Source: Diphasiastrum complanatum (taxonomy: Eukaryota; Streptophyta; Lycopodiopsida; Lycopodiales; Lycopodiaceae). From it: a stretch of DNA of 64,000 nucleotides. A program made the translations under genes and the position numbers. Positions 34,701 through 46,217 of the stretch are shown here, piece after piece. Under the pieces are notes generated by a model. The model did not search any database and was not told the origin of the DNA. It saw nothing but the letters and a program-made list of their open reading frames with translations. Position 1 is the first letter of the stretch, and each line of letters opens with the position of its first letter. The stretch covers positions 26,463,462 through 26,527,461 of the forward strand of contig CM055113.1 of assembly GCA_029204225.1 (NCBI GenBank). Reading direction: 5' to 3'.

Positions 34701-35745
34701 TGTTAATCATGTGTTTGAGAGGGAGTATCTTCAGAGGTTCAGATCTGAAGATGTTTATAAATGCAAAGTCCTTGATGTTTTATTGGAAGATCAAGATGTT
34801 GATCTTGAATTGCTTCATCAACACCAAGAGGCAAGTAGCAATTGGAAGCTAGTCAAAAGCATGAAAGGGGAGCCACATGGGCAAAGCATCTTGGATCTGT
34901 TTTTACAGGTCCTTGAAGGTTCAAGTAAGGTTCTTGGAGCAGCAAGGAAGTGTCCTTTTACTCTACCTTACTTGTTTAATCTCATGTATGAACATTGTCA
35001 TGTCAATGTGTTGGAATTGTCAAAATTCAATGAAACTAGTTCCACAGTTTTGCATCTTTTGGATCTTGGAGATGGAATAGTTATCATTGCTGGTTTTTAT
35101 GATCAAGTACATGAATTCATTCAAATCTCAAAAGATATGGAAGTGGTCAATATGTTTACTTTTGAGCAAAGTTCAAGATCTAGCATCCTAGTGTTGGCAA
35201 ATTGGCAAATTGTTGACAATGTAGGATCAAGCGTTATATGCAAATCTTGTGGAGATACTTCAAGTATTTCAAGTTCAGGTTTTGCTCATTCAAATGGAAC
35301 AGAGAACACATCATTTTGGCATTCATTCACTCAAGGGCTTTCGTGGATTGGAGATCTACAAAGGCAAGGTGGTGATGGAGGTTCATTCATGGAGATACAT
35401 GGTGCATTCACTATGGGCATAGTGGAATGTGGACGAGGCATGCAAACACCTGTTGGTTACTTTCACTTACAACTTGTTTGCTGCTGTTTTACAGAGAACT
35501 CAAAGGTGGATACATGGAGGAATCCTTTCATTGTTATTCTATGTTCTTTTACATGTATCTTGTTCACCATTCTATGTAAAATTGATGTAAGAAATAGTGA
35601 AGCATCCTATATGGGCACTATTATCTATATCAATTATGTTGTACTTCATATTGTACATATTAGAACACTTGAAAAGAGATCTATCATCATGATGGAGATC
35701 ATTCTTAGGTTGGAGCAAAGTAGTGTTGTAAAACTAGCAAGTTAA
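31717..35745 (+). CDS. Copia-2B chimeric gag-protease-integrase-RT(N)-unknown polyprotein, 1342 aa
   Basis: Residues 1-923 match copia-2 with about ten substitutions. They contain the zinc knuckle (250-263), protease DSGA (309-312), integrase HHCC and D506/D568/E604, and reverse transcriptase up to the first catalytic Asp (about 905) and IYMEQ. After Gln923 the frame continues for 419 residues that do not match copia-2: no QPEG block, no YVDD, no DSDFAGD, no TEAEY. The new part stays open to a stop at 35743-35745, just before the polypurine tract. Integrase could be functional; reverse transcription must be supplied in trans. The 3' end resembles the copia-2 end again only in KLAS and in the polypurine context. 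Confidence 0.9.
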   Translation: MASNGGIMLESSERLSSSNYSTWKVRMESLLELNELMDIVAEIEERPLTLQEQQRFDKKAKRALHIIKMNVTNELLKEVGKCQSASEAWNALKKLFESKSTSRVLTLRRQIFSSRQREGESAHAFILRVKSLSDDLACIDENIKDGEIVQVMLNGLLNEHANLVQSVAVQRVLPSVVDLQEILLAEEHRLQSKLDGASLQGGGEEAFFTKGKFKGKGKGKGKWSKGGNFDHDDHSSSSSSTKNNKSKFKCFYCGIKGHFANECYKKKREQGERQGNLTIDEEEHNTCESLVMTSSLLANIDDNDPWWIDSGASSHMTRHKEYFTSLLTYEGEGNIIYTANDGQCDIKGIGTIPISLSTNRKANLENVLYIPSITKNLLSVSQMIDKGLDVEFIGDACLISKCGSLIAQGRRHGKLFKLDACVISNHEGCMAREQLTNQEVWHKRLGHPNFKSLEVMAKKELVLGLPKSLFANNSVCEHCALSKSHRLAYSRSTSRSKEAFQLVHSDIHSSSTTSNAGAKMYATFIDDFSRYTWIYLLKSKDEVFAAFVKFKNEMENQFNTKIKCLRSDNGGEYTSNRFKDFCIAHGIKREMSSPRTPQQNGVAERKNRTLCECAKAMRLHANLAKSFWGEALACANYLCNRWTSASLDGKTPHEVLYGRRPSVKHCRIFGCTCFVNITLDDRTKEDPSSKKGVFVGYSEVSKAYKVYIPSTKKVVISRDVIFHEENVSNVVDVDVDVPTNHHDVQDVLDEDGDATPKQTSRKTQRQRAKPSRLTYDEKGKQVVDNSNFAFLTSFDEPTCVGEAIQKKEWIQAMDHEHQALIKSNTWRLVKLPKDKKAIGCKWIFKIKTNQDGSINKYKARLVAKGYAQEYGIDYDETFAPVAKMVTIRILISLATLYDWDMWQMDVTNAFLNGDLEEDIYMEQLKWQFLQGKEDLVEVWFELKWAGFIRFDTQLHLLYFMLDRSVEIYLLVYDGDIVFTNYSERLKSSNDEILWDVNHVFEREYLQRFRSEDVYKCKVLDVLLEDQDVDLELLHQHQEASSNWKLVKSMKGEPHGQSILDLFLQVLEGSSKVLGAARKCPFTLPYLFNLMYEHCHVNVLELSKFNETSSTVLHLLDLGDGIVIIAGFYDQVHEFIQISKDMEVVNMFTFEQSSRSSILVLANWQIVDNVGSSVICKSCGDTSSISSSGFAHSNGTENTSFWHSFTQGLSWIGDLQRQGGDGGSFMEIHGAFTMGIVECGRGMQTPVGYFHLQLVCCCFTENSKVDTWRNPFIVILCSFTCILFTILCKIDVRNSEASYMGTIIYINYVVLHIVHIRTLEKRSIIMMEIILRLEQSSVVKLAS
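34486..35745 (+). other. Replacement segment: 419-codon open region of unknown origin
   Basis: In frame with the upstream gag-pol. Two stretches hint at a highly diverged copia reverse transcriptase/RNase H: GFIRFDTQLHLLYF followed by IYLLVYDGDIVFT (YDGD at 972-975 where YVDD would be), and GFAHSN where RNase H has G-Y-A-D-S-D. In both the catalytic acidic residues are not preserved, so the resemblance may be chance. Near the C terminus there are two hydrophobic stretches, about residues 1270-1287 and 1299-1315, that could span a membrane. Two TTTTACAG sites (about 34907 and 35492) resemble intron acceptors. I do not recognise a family. Confidence 0.55.
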
Positions 35746-35748
35746 GTT

Positions 35749-35758
35749 GAAGAGGGAG
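35749..35758 (+). promoter_or_regulatory. Copia-2B polypurine tract
   Basis: GAAGAGGGAG directly before the 3' LTR, identical to the copia-2 tract at 17289-17298 on the minus strand. It primes plus-strand DNA synthesis in this element class. Confidence 0.85.
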
Positions 35759-36412
35759 TGTGAAAATTGTCAACATTTCCTAGCTAGTTTGAGGCCTAAA
35801 TTGGCAATTTTTGTACATAGTTTTGGATCTAACCTTTCACACGTGTGAAAGAGACCTAGATACTTTTATTCTAGTATATATTTCATGTTGAAGAAGTCTC
35901 AAACTTCGGGACCTTCTAAATGACACTAAAATCATGTTATTTGGACATATAGGCCAAAATTGGCTATTTTAGGTTACTGGTGTCCTAAAATTGGGTCCTA
36001 AGTTCTAGAGAGAGGAGAGAGAGTCATCTCTCTCACCTATACTAGGCTGAAATTCGTGGAGAACAGGTTGGAGAAACCTTTTGTATGCTTCATTGAGATC
36101 AATAGATCATTGTCATTGTTTCTTCCTCCATTGAGAGCATTGTTGTGTGTATTGTCTTCAAGCTATTGTGTATGATCTTAGGTGCTTTCCAAAAGTGATA
36201 GGCTGATGTATTATGGACTGTATAATGCTATTTTGGGCCGCACTTGATGTTTATGGAAGTTTCCATTTGTGATAAATGCTTTTTGATCAAGTTCTTTGCA
36301 TTCTAGGTAGCATAGAATGTGTTGCCAATTCCTAGCTTATGTAGTTTGGAGTGCAAGCATTCAAGCCAATGATCTTGGAGTTTAGATCCACTTAGGATCT
36401 GTATTTTTCACA
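35759..36412 (+). repeat. Copia-2B 3' LTR
   Basis: Same 654 bp as the 5' LTR with about three substitutions by eye (for example GTGATAGG against GTGGTAGG). The palindrome TTTCACACGTGTGAAA is at 35835-35850. The target duplication ATAGA follows. Confidence 0.92.
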
Positions 36413-36477
36413 ATAGACTCAAAAGAAAACACATCTTACCTGATCTCTTACATGAGACACCATTATGATCGTCTACT

Positions 36478-38211
<1,734 letters not shown>

Positions 38212-39524
38212 TGTAGCGCAGGCATCCCAAAGGGAGCCGGGAACCACGACTTAGCTTCCCAGCCTTCAACTCTTGCCATCCAAACCCACTTGACATATAA
38301 GCAGCCAACTCGCCAACAACGATCAGACTTAACCAACTTGAAGTTCCGAAAACCAACATTGAGATCCAACCTGGCGCCATGCCAGATCGGGGGTCCCGAT
38401 GTGGGTGACTTCCCTCCAAGCAATCCGCCCGACATACATCAAACTTAACCGACTCGAAACTTTGTTACCAACGAGTAACATCCATTCCAAGCAAGCGGTC
38501 TGACTTACATCAGACTTAACCAACTGAAAGCTTCGTCACGAGTGCTGGAAGCCAACCTGGCGCCACACCAGATTGGACAGCCATAAACAGGTAACATCCA
38601 CTCAAGCAAGCCATCCAACTTAGCCGATAGGTTAGAGCCCGTTCCCCAAGAGCCTAACCCATTCACGTTCATGCAAGGAACACTCAGAACCACAAGCCGC
38701 GACAGATATGAAAACAACCAGTTCCTGGACCAAATGGTCCCGACAGCATACCGCTAGCGCCACGGACTGAATGGTCCCGACGGCATACCGCTGGCGTCCC
38801 GGGATATGACCCTCAACTATGTGCCAAGTTAAAAATTTTGAAAGCGGCCTTACAACTGGCACTTTTATCGAACACTGAAACCCAGAAGGTAATCAGAGTC
38901 AGTTTGAGGAAAATTCCACTTTATTGATAAATCTGAGAAGGTTACATTTCAAGTGTGTGACCGACCCTAGTCTCCGGGGCGCTAGCATGCCAAGGCGAGA
39001 GCCATGACAACATTCCAGCAATGGACGCTGAGACTTGGTTGGAGCTCGCCCTGAGTCGCAACCCGCACTCCCCTATAGTATTGGTGTGATTCGGCACCCC
39101 CCCCTCATACCAAGCACTCTACCCAAGCTGGTAAAGCACGTTTTTCTCTCTCTAGGATTTTCTCTTTCTAGAAAGTCATTTTCTCTCTCTAGATTTTATT
39201 GATCCCTAGGTATCCTTTAATCATGCCTAGATCGTGTGAGGTGATTGCACATCGATCTGAGCTCTCTGGACTCCGCTAGAACCGATCAAAGATTTTCTGC
39301 CATAGGAACTTGGCGTCGGCTGGATTCTGGTCACAGTGGCACCGGGAGCGGCGTCGGCGCAGTTGGCGCTGGGAGCAGCAGGAGCGCTGCTAGCGCCGGG
39401 GACTTGGCGCCGGCTGGATTCTAGTCATAGTTGCACCGAGAGCAGCAGGGGCGCTGCTGGCGCCGGGGACAATGCTGGCGCCAGTGGCACCGGAAATAAA
39501 GCTTGTAAAGGTAGCTTTACAACA
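38212..39524 (-). repeat. LARD composite 3' LTR (hybrid U3)
   Basis: 1313 bp, TGTAGCGCAGG to TTTACAACA on the plus strand. Its U3 end holds two successive copies of the GGCTGGATTCT-containing segment, about 85 bp apart (39317 and 39410). The inner one leads into the GGGACAATGCTGG variant seen in the 5' LTR at 46218-47407. This looks like a join between two LTR variants. Confidence 0.82.
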
Positions 39525-42500
39525 TCCACCCCACCTTTATAAAATTTGATGTCCTCATCAGATGTCAGATTAAAGTAAAGGTGTCTCCCAATTAAAATAA
39601 CTATACATTTAAGCTACTTGGCGCAGTACTCAATTTACTGGCCACTTTTTATTAACATTTGAAGCTGGCACACCACAAGTCGGAGGCTCAGCTCTTTGTA
39701 CTGAAAAATTACATAACTTGAAAATATATCTTTGTCTGGGAAAAGCGTAGATTTGATATCACTTTCGTAAAACCCGAGAACCTTATTAACTGGTGACAGA
39801 GGCCTTTCTTTGAAATGTTCGCCCCTGTCGCTTCTGACTTTCGACTTTGGAACTCCTTTGAGCTCCTGATTTGTCCTTGATGCACTTTGTGTTGAGCTCC
39901 CTGAGCTCCAGATTTGTTCAGTTCCGCACAGATATCAAGGCTCCCTGAGCCGAAGGATTTATTGTTTGATTGTCCACTTTATGGTCCACTTCGTGCCTTG
40001 TTGCTTCTGCACCTTGATTTCTCTCCTTGTCCCGGCCTAATCTTGATACTTTTCCATCTTGGCTTTTTAAGGTAGGCAAAGATTGAGTACTCCGCAATGC
40101 ACCTCTAACTTAGCTTGAAGTAGCTCTTTGAATCAGCCCAAATGTAATCATTGACCTCGTGGAAAGCCAAAGGGTCACACCAGTTTGATCTGCATCCGAA
40201 CTATCTCTTCGCGTTTGTTTGAAGCACCATGTCCGTCGCGCAAAACTTGACTTTCACAATTCCATCACTGGTCAGTTGCCTCACAGTCAAAACAAGAAGT
40301 GTACATCGAGCTTGGCTTCAAGTAGCTCTCTTTGAATCAGACACATGCACCCAGAGTTTGCACTAGTCCGATCTCAACGCGAACTGTCCCTTAGCGTCCG
40401 TTTGAAATACCAAGTCTCTAATGCAAGACTCAACTTTCACAGTTCCTCCATTGATCAGCTGTCTTACACGTAACACAAGCCAGGTACTCATGTGTTTTCT
40501 CATCATTGTTGGTCCAGAGACAGCCTATAACAAACTTTCCATTCTGCAATGCACCTCTCACTTAGCTTGAAGTAGCTGTCTTTGAATCAATCCAAATGTA
40601 ACCATTGACCTCGTGGAGAGCCAAAGGGTCGCACCAGTTTGATCCGCATACGAACTATCTCTTCAAGTTTGTTTGAAGCACCATGTCCGTCGCGCAACAC
40701 AAGACTTTCACAATTCCATCACTGGTCAGTTGCCTCACAGTCAAAACAAGAAGTGTACATCGAGCTTGGCTTCAAGTAGGTCTCTTTGAATCAAACACAT
40801 GCACCCAAACTTTGCACTAGTCCGATCTCAACACGAACTGTCCCTTAGCGTCCGTTCGAAGTACCAAGTCTCTCATGCAAGACTCAACTTTCACAGTTCC
40901 TTAATTGATCAGCTGCCTTACACGTAACACAAGCCAGTGTACTCATATGTTTCCTCATCATTGCTGGTCCAGAGAAAGCCTATAACAAACTTTCCTTTCC
41001 ACAACAAAAACTTGTCAACTTATTAGGTCCAAAGTTCGCCAGTCTCCTCGTGTGAGTATGGCTAGGTCACCTTGAATTTGCCCCCATTTTGATCAACTTT
41101 CATTTAAAATTTGCCCCAAGAGAGAGGGGTGTGTGATAGTTCCCCTCCACTTATAAAATCAGCTGATCGGACTTAGAGTAGAGTTCTTCGGACAAAAAGC
41201 CTTTCCAACACTTTGCTTCCCATCTGCTAGGATTATGGCTCCATCCAACTTGTTGCCAATCTCTGAAGAGGATCCTAGTCTTTTTCCCCTTTGAGGAAAA
41301 ACCCAACTGATACTGGATATCACCCATGCTCAGTGAGTTTCAGTTCCGAAGGTGGCCGTCCCAAAATGAAGACCAACTGCTATAGAAGATCTCCCCTGAA
41401 ATTGCCCTTTCCAACTTTTGACTTCCTGCTTGCGTCTGGTGGGCGTTGTCGCAAATGAAACTAACCCAAGAAACAGGCTAACCATCCATCCTTTGCAAAC
41501 ATTGAGTCATTTCGTTGTCGTTCACGTGCGAGTACTTGAACTGCAAATCCGCCGCACAGATTCTGGATATCGCCCATGCTCAGTGAGTTTCAGTTCCGAA
41601 GGTGGCCGTCCCAAAATGAAGACCAACTACTCCATAGAACATCTCCCCTGAAATGGCCCTTTCCAACTTTTGACTTCTTGCTTGCGTCTGGTGGGCGTTG
41701 TCGCAAATGAAACTAACTCAAGAAACAGGCTAGCCATCCATCCTTTGCAAGCATTGAGTCGTTTCGTTGTCATTCACGTGTGAGTACTTGAACTGCAAAT
41801 CTGCCCCACAGATTCTGTAGTCCTCTTTGTTTGATGGTATCAGCCTTCAAAAGAAAAGGTTCCTTCTTGACCCATCAGCTCCTTGTATCACAAGCAATCA
41901 TGCAAACCAGACAAAGCACGAGTACTAAGACTCACCACAAATACATACAAGTAACACACTCAGACAGGTTTACTAACAAGTAACAAAGACCCTTTGAGAT
42001 GGTCCTGCCAACGGACCTTTTCCTGGCCGCGCCCATACAAATCGATCACGGAATCAGCCCACATAGGACACCCCTCCAACCATCTGTGCTTTCACCATTA
42101 AGCAGCACATTGCCTCAGTCACGCCCCACTACTTTTTGGTCGATAGCCCTTACAGGTAAACGATCGGCAGCTATCCCGCACTGGCAGCTAACCACCCGTG
42201 CTTTACACCCGAATTCGAGCAGTATCTCTGTATCAATGGTTAACCCGTATAGTTTGAATATGTCGCCCCGCACCCCCCAAGATACAGACCGTGCTTTCAC
42301 CTCCCTAGGCAGCACTTTGCCTCATCCGTCCTACGTGCAGACAGCGCCAGGCCCGAACCGCGAGAACTGACCGTGCTTACACCTCAAGGGCAGCACCTTG
42401 ACTCATCAAGTCCCCCGTTCTCCCGACCACCCCGACCGTGGACGCACCCGTGCTTACACTGTGGGCAGCACCTTGCACAACAGTTGTCTTGATGAACCCC

Positions 42501-42561
42501 AAACCGTGGCCATTTCCGTGAGATCCGCATAGCTAACCGGCCAGTCGGCTCTGATACCACA
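39525..42561 (-). other. LARD composite, left internal region (3037 bp, non-coding)
   Basis: The element-sense 3' end is a polypurine tract (39525-39538, reading AAAGGTGGGGTGGA on the minus strand). The 5' end has a primer-binding site at 42548-42559. Two tandem duplications are present: 40094-40545 repeated at 40546-40997 (452 bp), and 41332-41581 repeated from 41582 (250 bp). The 452-bp unit itself consists of two diverged halves of about 226 bp. No protein motif was found on either strand. Confidence 0.8.
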
Positions 42562-43880
42562 TGTAGCGCAGGCATCCCAAAGGGAGCCGGGAACCACGAC
42601 TTAGCTTCCCAGCCTTCAACTCTTGCCATCCAAACCCACTTGACATACAAGCAGCCAACTCGCCAACAACGATCAGACTTAACCAACTTGAAGTTCCGAA
42701 AACCAACATTGAGATCCAACCTGGCGCCATGCCAGATCGGGGGTCCCGATGTGGGTGACTTCCCTCCAAGCAATCCGCCCGACATACATCAAACTTAACC
42801 GACTCGAAGCTTCGTTACCAACGAGTAACATCCATTCCAAGCAAGCGGTCTGACTTACATCAGACTTAACCAACTGAAAGCTTCGTCACGAGTGCTGGAA
42901 GCCAACCTGGCGCCACACCAGATTGGACAGCCATAAACAGGTAACATCCACCCAAGCAAGCCATCCAACTTAGCCGATAGGTTAGAGCCCGTTCCCCAAG
43001 AGCTTAACCCATTCACGTTCATGCAAGGAACACTCAGAACCACAAGCCGCGACAGATATGAAAACAACCAGTTTCTGGACCAAATGGTCCCGACAGCATA
43101 CCGCTGGCGCCACGGACCGAATGGTCCCGACGGCATACCGCTGGCATCCCGGGATACGACCCTCAGCTATGTGCCAAGTTAAAAATTTTGAAAGCGGCCT
43201 TAGAACTGGCGCTTTTACCGAACACTGAAACCCAGAAGGTAATCAGAGTCAGTTTGAGAAAAATCCCACTTTATTGATAAATCTGAGAAGGTTACATTTC
43301 AAGTGTGTGACCGACACTAGTCTTCGGGGCGCTAGCATGCCAAGGCGAGAGCCATGACAACATTCCAGCAAGGGAGGCTGAGACTTGGTTGGAGCTCACC
43401 CTGAGTAGCAACCCGCACTCCCCTATAGTATTGGTGTGATTCGGCACCCCCCCTCATACCAAGCACTCTACCCATGCTGGTAAAGCACATTTTTCTCTCT
43501 CTAGGATTTTCTCTTTCTAAAAGGTCATTTTCTCTCTCTAGATTTTATTGATCCCCAGGTTTCCTTTAACCATGCCTAGATCGTGTGAGGTGATTGCACA
43601 TCGATCTGAGCTCTCTGGACTCCGCTAGAACCGATCAAAGATTTTCTGCCATAGGAAATTGGCGCCGGCTGGATTCTGGTCACAGTGGCGCCGTGAGCGG
43701 CGCCGACGCCGTTGGCGACGGGAGCAGCAGGAGCTCTGCTGGCGCCGCGGACATAGCTGGCGCCAATGGCGCCGGAAGTAAAGGTTGTAAAGGTAGCTTT
43801 ACAACAGCGCTGCTGGCGCCAGGGACAATGCTAGCGCCAGTGGCACCGGAAGTAAAGCTTGTAATGGTAGCTTTACAACA
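42562..43880 (-). repeat. LARD composite middle LTR
   Basis: An LTR of the usual 1245 bp ends at 43806 with TTTACAACA, and a further 74 bp (43807-43880) repeats the U3 tip of a slightly different LTR variant, again ending TTTACAACA. The next internal region's polypurine tract follows. The extra tip could be the remnant of an LTR into which the left unit inserted, or a tip duplication. Confidence 0.8.
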
Positions 43881-46217
43881 TCCACCCCACCTTTATAAAA
43901 TCTGATGTCCTCGTCAGATGTCAGATTAAAATAAAGGTGCCTCTCAATTAAAATAACTGTACATTTAAGCTACTTGGCACAGTACTCAATTTATTGGCCA
44001 CTTTTTTACTAACATTGAAGCTGGCACACCACAAATCGGACGCTCAACTCTTTGTAATAAAAAATTACTTAACTTTAAAATATCACTTTGTCTAGGAAAA
44101 GCGTAGGTTTTATATCGCTTTCATAAAACCCAAAAACCTTATTAACTGGTGACAGAGGCCTTTCTGTGAAATGTTCGCCCTTGTCGCTTCTGACTTCTGA
44201 CATTGGAACACCTTTGAGCTCCTGATTTGTCCTTGATGCACTTTCTGTAGAGCTCCCTGAGGTCCAAATTTAATCAATTCCGCATAGGTATCAGGGCTCC
44301 ATGAGCCAAAGGATTTATTGTTTGATTGCCCACTTTCTGGTCCACTCCGTGCCTTGTTGCTTCTGCACCTTGATTTCTCTCCTTGTCCCAGCCTGATCTT
44401 GATACTTTTCATTTTTGGTTCTTTGAGGTAGGCAAAGTTTGAGTACTCTACAATGCACCTCTCACTTAGCTTGAAGTAGCTGTCTTTGAATCAATCCAAA
44501 TGTAACCATTTACCTCGTGAAGAGCCAAAGGGTCGCACCAGTTTGATCCGCATACAAACTATCTCTTCAAGTTTGTTTGAAGCACCATGTCCGTCGCGCA
44601 ACGCAAGACTTTCACAATTCCATCACTGGTCAGTTGCCTCACAGTCAAAACAAGAAGTGTACACCGAGCTTGGCTTCAAGTAGGTCTCTTTGAATCAGAC
44701 ACATGCACCCAAAGTTTGCACTAGTCCGATCTCAACACGAACTGTCCCTTAGCGTCCGTTCGAAGTACCAAGTCTCTAATGCAAGACTCAACTTTCACAG
44801 TTCCTTCATTGATCAGTTGTCTTACACGTAACACAAGCCAGGTACTCATGTGTTTTCTCATCATTGTTGGTCCAGAGACAGCCTATAACAAACTTTCCAT
44901 TCCGCAACAAAAACTTGTCAACTTATTAGGTCCAAAGTTTGCCAGTCTCCTCGTATGGCTAGGTCACCTTGAATTTGCCTCCGTTTTGATCAACTTTCAT
45001 TCAAAATTTGGCCCAAGAGAGAGGTGTGTGTGGTAGTTCCTCTCTTGCTTATAATATCAGCTGACCGGACTTAGAGTAGAGTTCTTCGGACAAAAAGCCT
45101 TTCCAACACTTTGCTTCCCATCTGCTAGGACTATGGCTCGATCCAACTTGTTGCCAATCTCTGAAGAGGATCCTAGTCTTTTCCCTTTTGAGGAAAAACC
45201 CAACTGACATTGAATATCACCCATGCTCGGTGAGTTTCAGTTCCGAAGGTGGCCGTCCCAAAATGAAGACCAACTGCTCCATAGAAGATCTCCCCTAAAA
45301 TTGCCCTTTCCAACTTTTGACTTCCTGCTTGTTGTCGGTGGGCATTGTCGCAAATGAAACTAACCCAAGAAACAGGCTAGCCATCCATCCTTTGCAAACC
45401 TTGAGTCTTTTCGTTGCCGTTCACATGCGAGTACTTGAACTGCAAATCTGCCCCACAGATTCTGTAGTCCTCTTTGTTTGATGGTATCAACCTTCAAACG
45501 AAAGGTCCCTTCTCGAGCCATCAGCTCCTTGTATCACAAGCAATCATGCAAACCAGACAAAGCACGAGTACTAAGACTCACCACGAATACATACAAGCAA
45601 GACACCTAGGCAGGTTTACTAACAAGTAACAAAGACGAGGTCCCCCTTTGAGATGGTCCTACCAACGGACCTTTGCGTGGCCGCGCCCATACAAATTGAT
45701 CACAGAATCAGCCCACATAGGACACCCCTCCAACTATCCGTACTTTCACCATTAAGCAGCACATTGCCTCAGTCACACCCCACCACTTTTTGGTCGATAG
45801 CCCTTATAGCTAAACGATCGGCAGCTATCCTGCACCGACAGCTAACCACCTGTGCTTTACACCTGAATTCGAGCAGCATCTCTGTATCAATGGTTAACCC
45901 GTACAATTTGAATATGTCGCCCCGCACCTCACAAGGCACCGACCGTGCTTACACCAACCTAATGGCAGCACACTGCCTCATCTGTCATACGTGCAGACAG
46001 CGCTAGGCCCGAACCGCGCGAACTGACCGTGCTTGCACCTCAAGGGCAGCACCTTGACTCATCAAGTCCCCCGTTCTGCCGACCACCCCGACCGTGGACG
46101 CACCCGTGCTTACACTGTGGGTAGCACCTTGCACAATAGTTGTCTTGATGAACCCCAAACCGTGGCCATTTCCGTGAGATCCACATAGCTGACCGGCCAG
46201 TCGGCTCTGATACCACA
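43881..46217 (-). other. LARD composite, right internal region (2337 bp, non-coding)
   Basis: The simplest internal form in the window: it has a single copy of both the 452-bp and the 250-bp segments. The polypurine tract is at 43881-43894 and the primer-binding site at 46204-46215. On the plus strand (antisense to the element) a TATA-like TTATAATAT near 45049 precedes a short open frame at 45133-45207 that starts MARSNLLPISEED. Confidence 0.8.

Larger units (their letters stand above)
29891..36412 (+). mobile_element. Copia-2B: chimeric copia element with replaced 3' module
   Basis: A 6522-bp element with two 654-bp LTRs (29891-30544 and 35759-36412), primer-binding site, polypurine tract and a 5-bp target duplication ATAGA (29886-29890 and 36413-36417). 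By eye the LTRs differ at three positions. Leader, gag, protease, integrase and the reverse transcriptase start are almost identical to copia-2, but from 34486 to the polypurine tract and again through most of U3 the sequence is different. The chimera therefore transposed as a unit, although it lacks the YVDD and RNase H parts. Confidence 0.93.

Noticed and set aside
34486-35745. Calling the copia-2B replacement segment an envelope gene
   Set aside because: Only two hydrophobic stretches support it. There is no signal peptide, cleavage site or family match, and it is fused in frame to integrase/RT.
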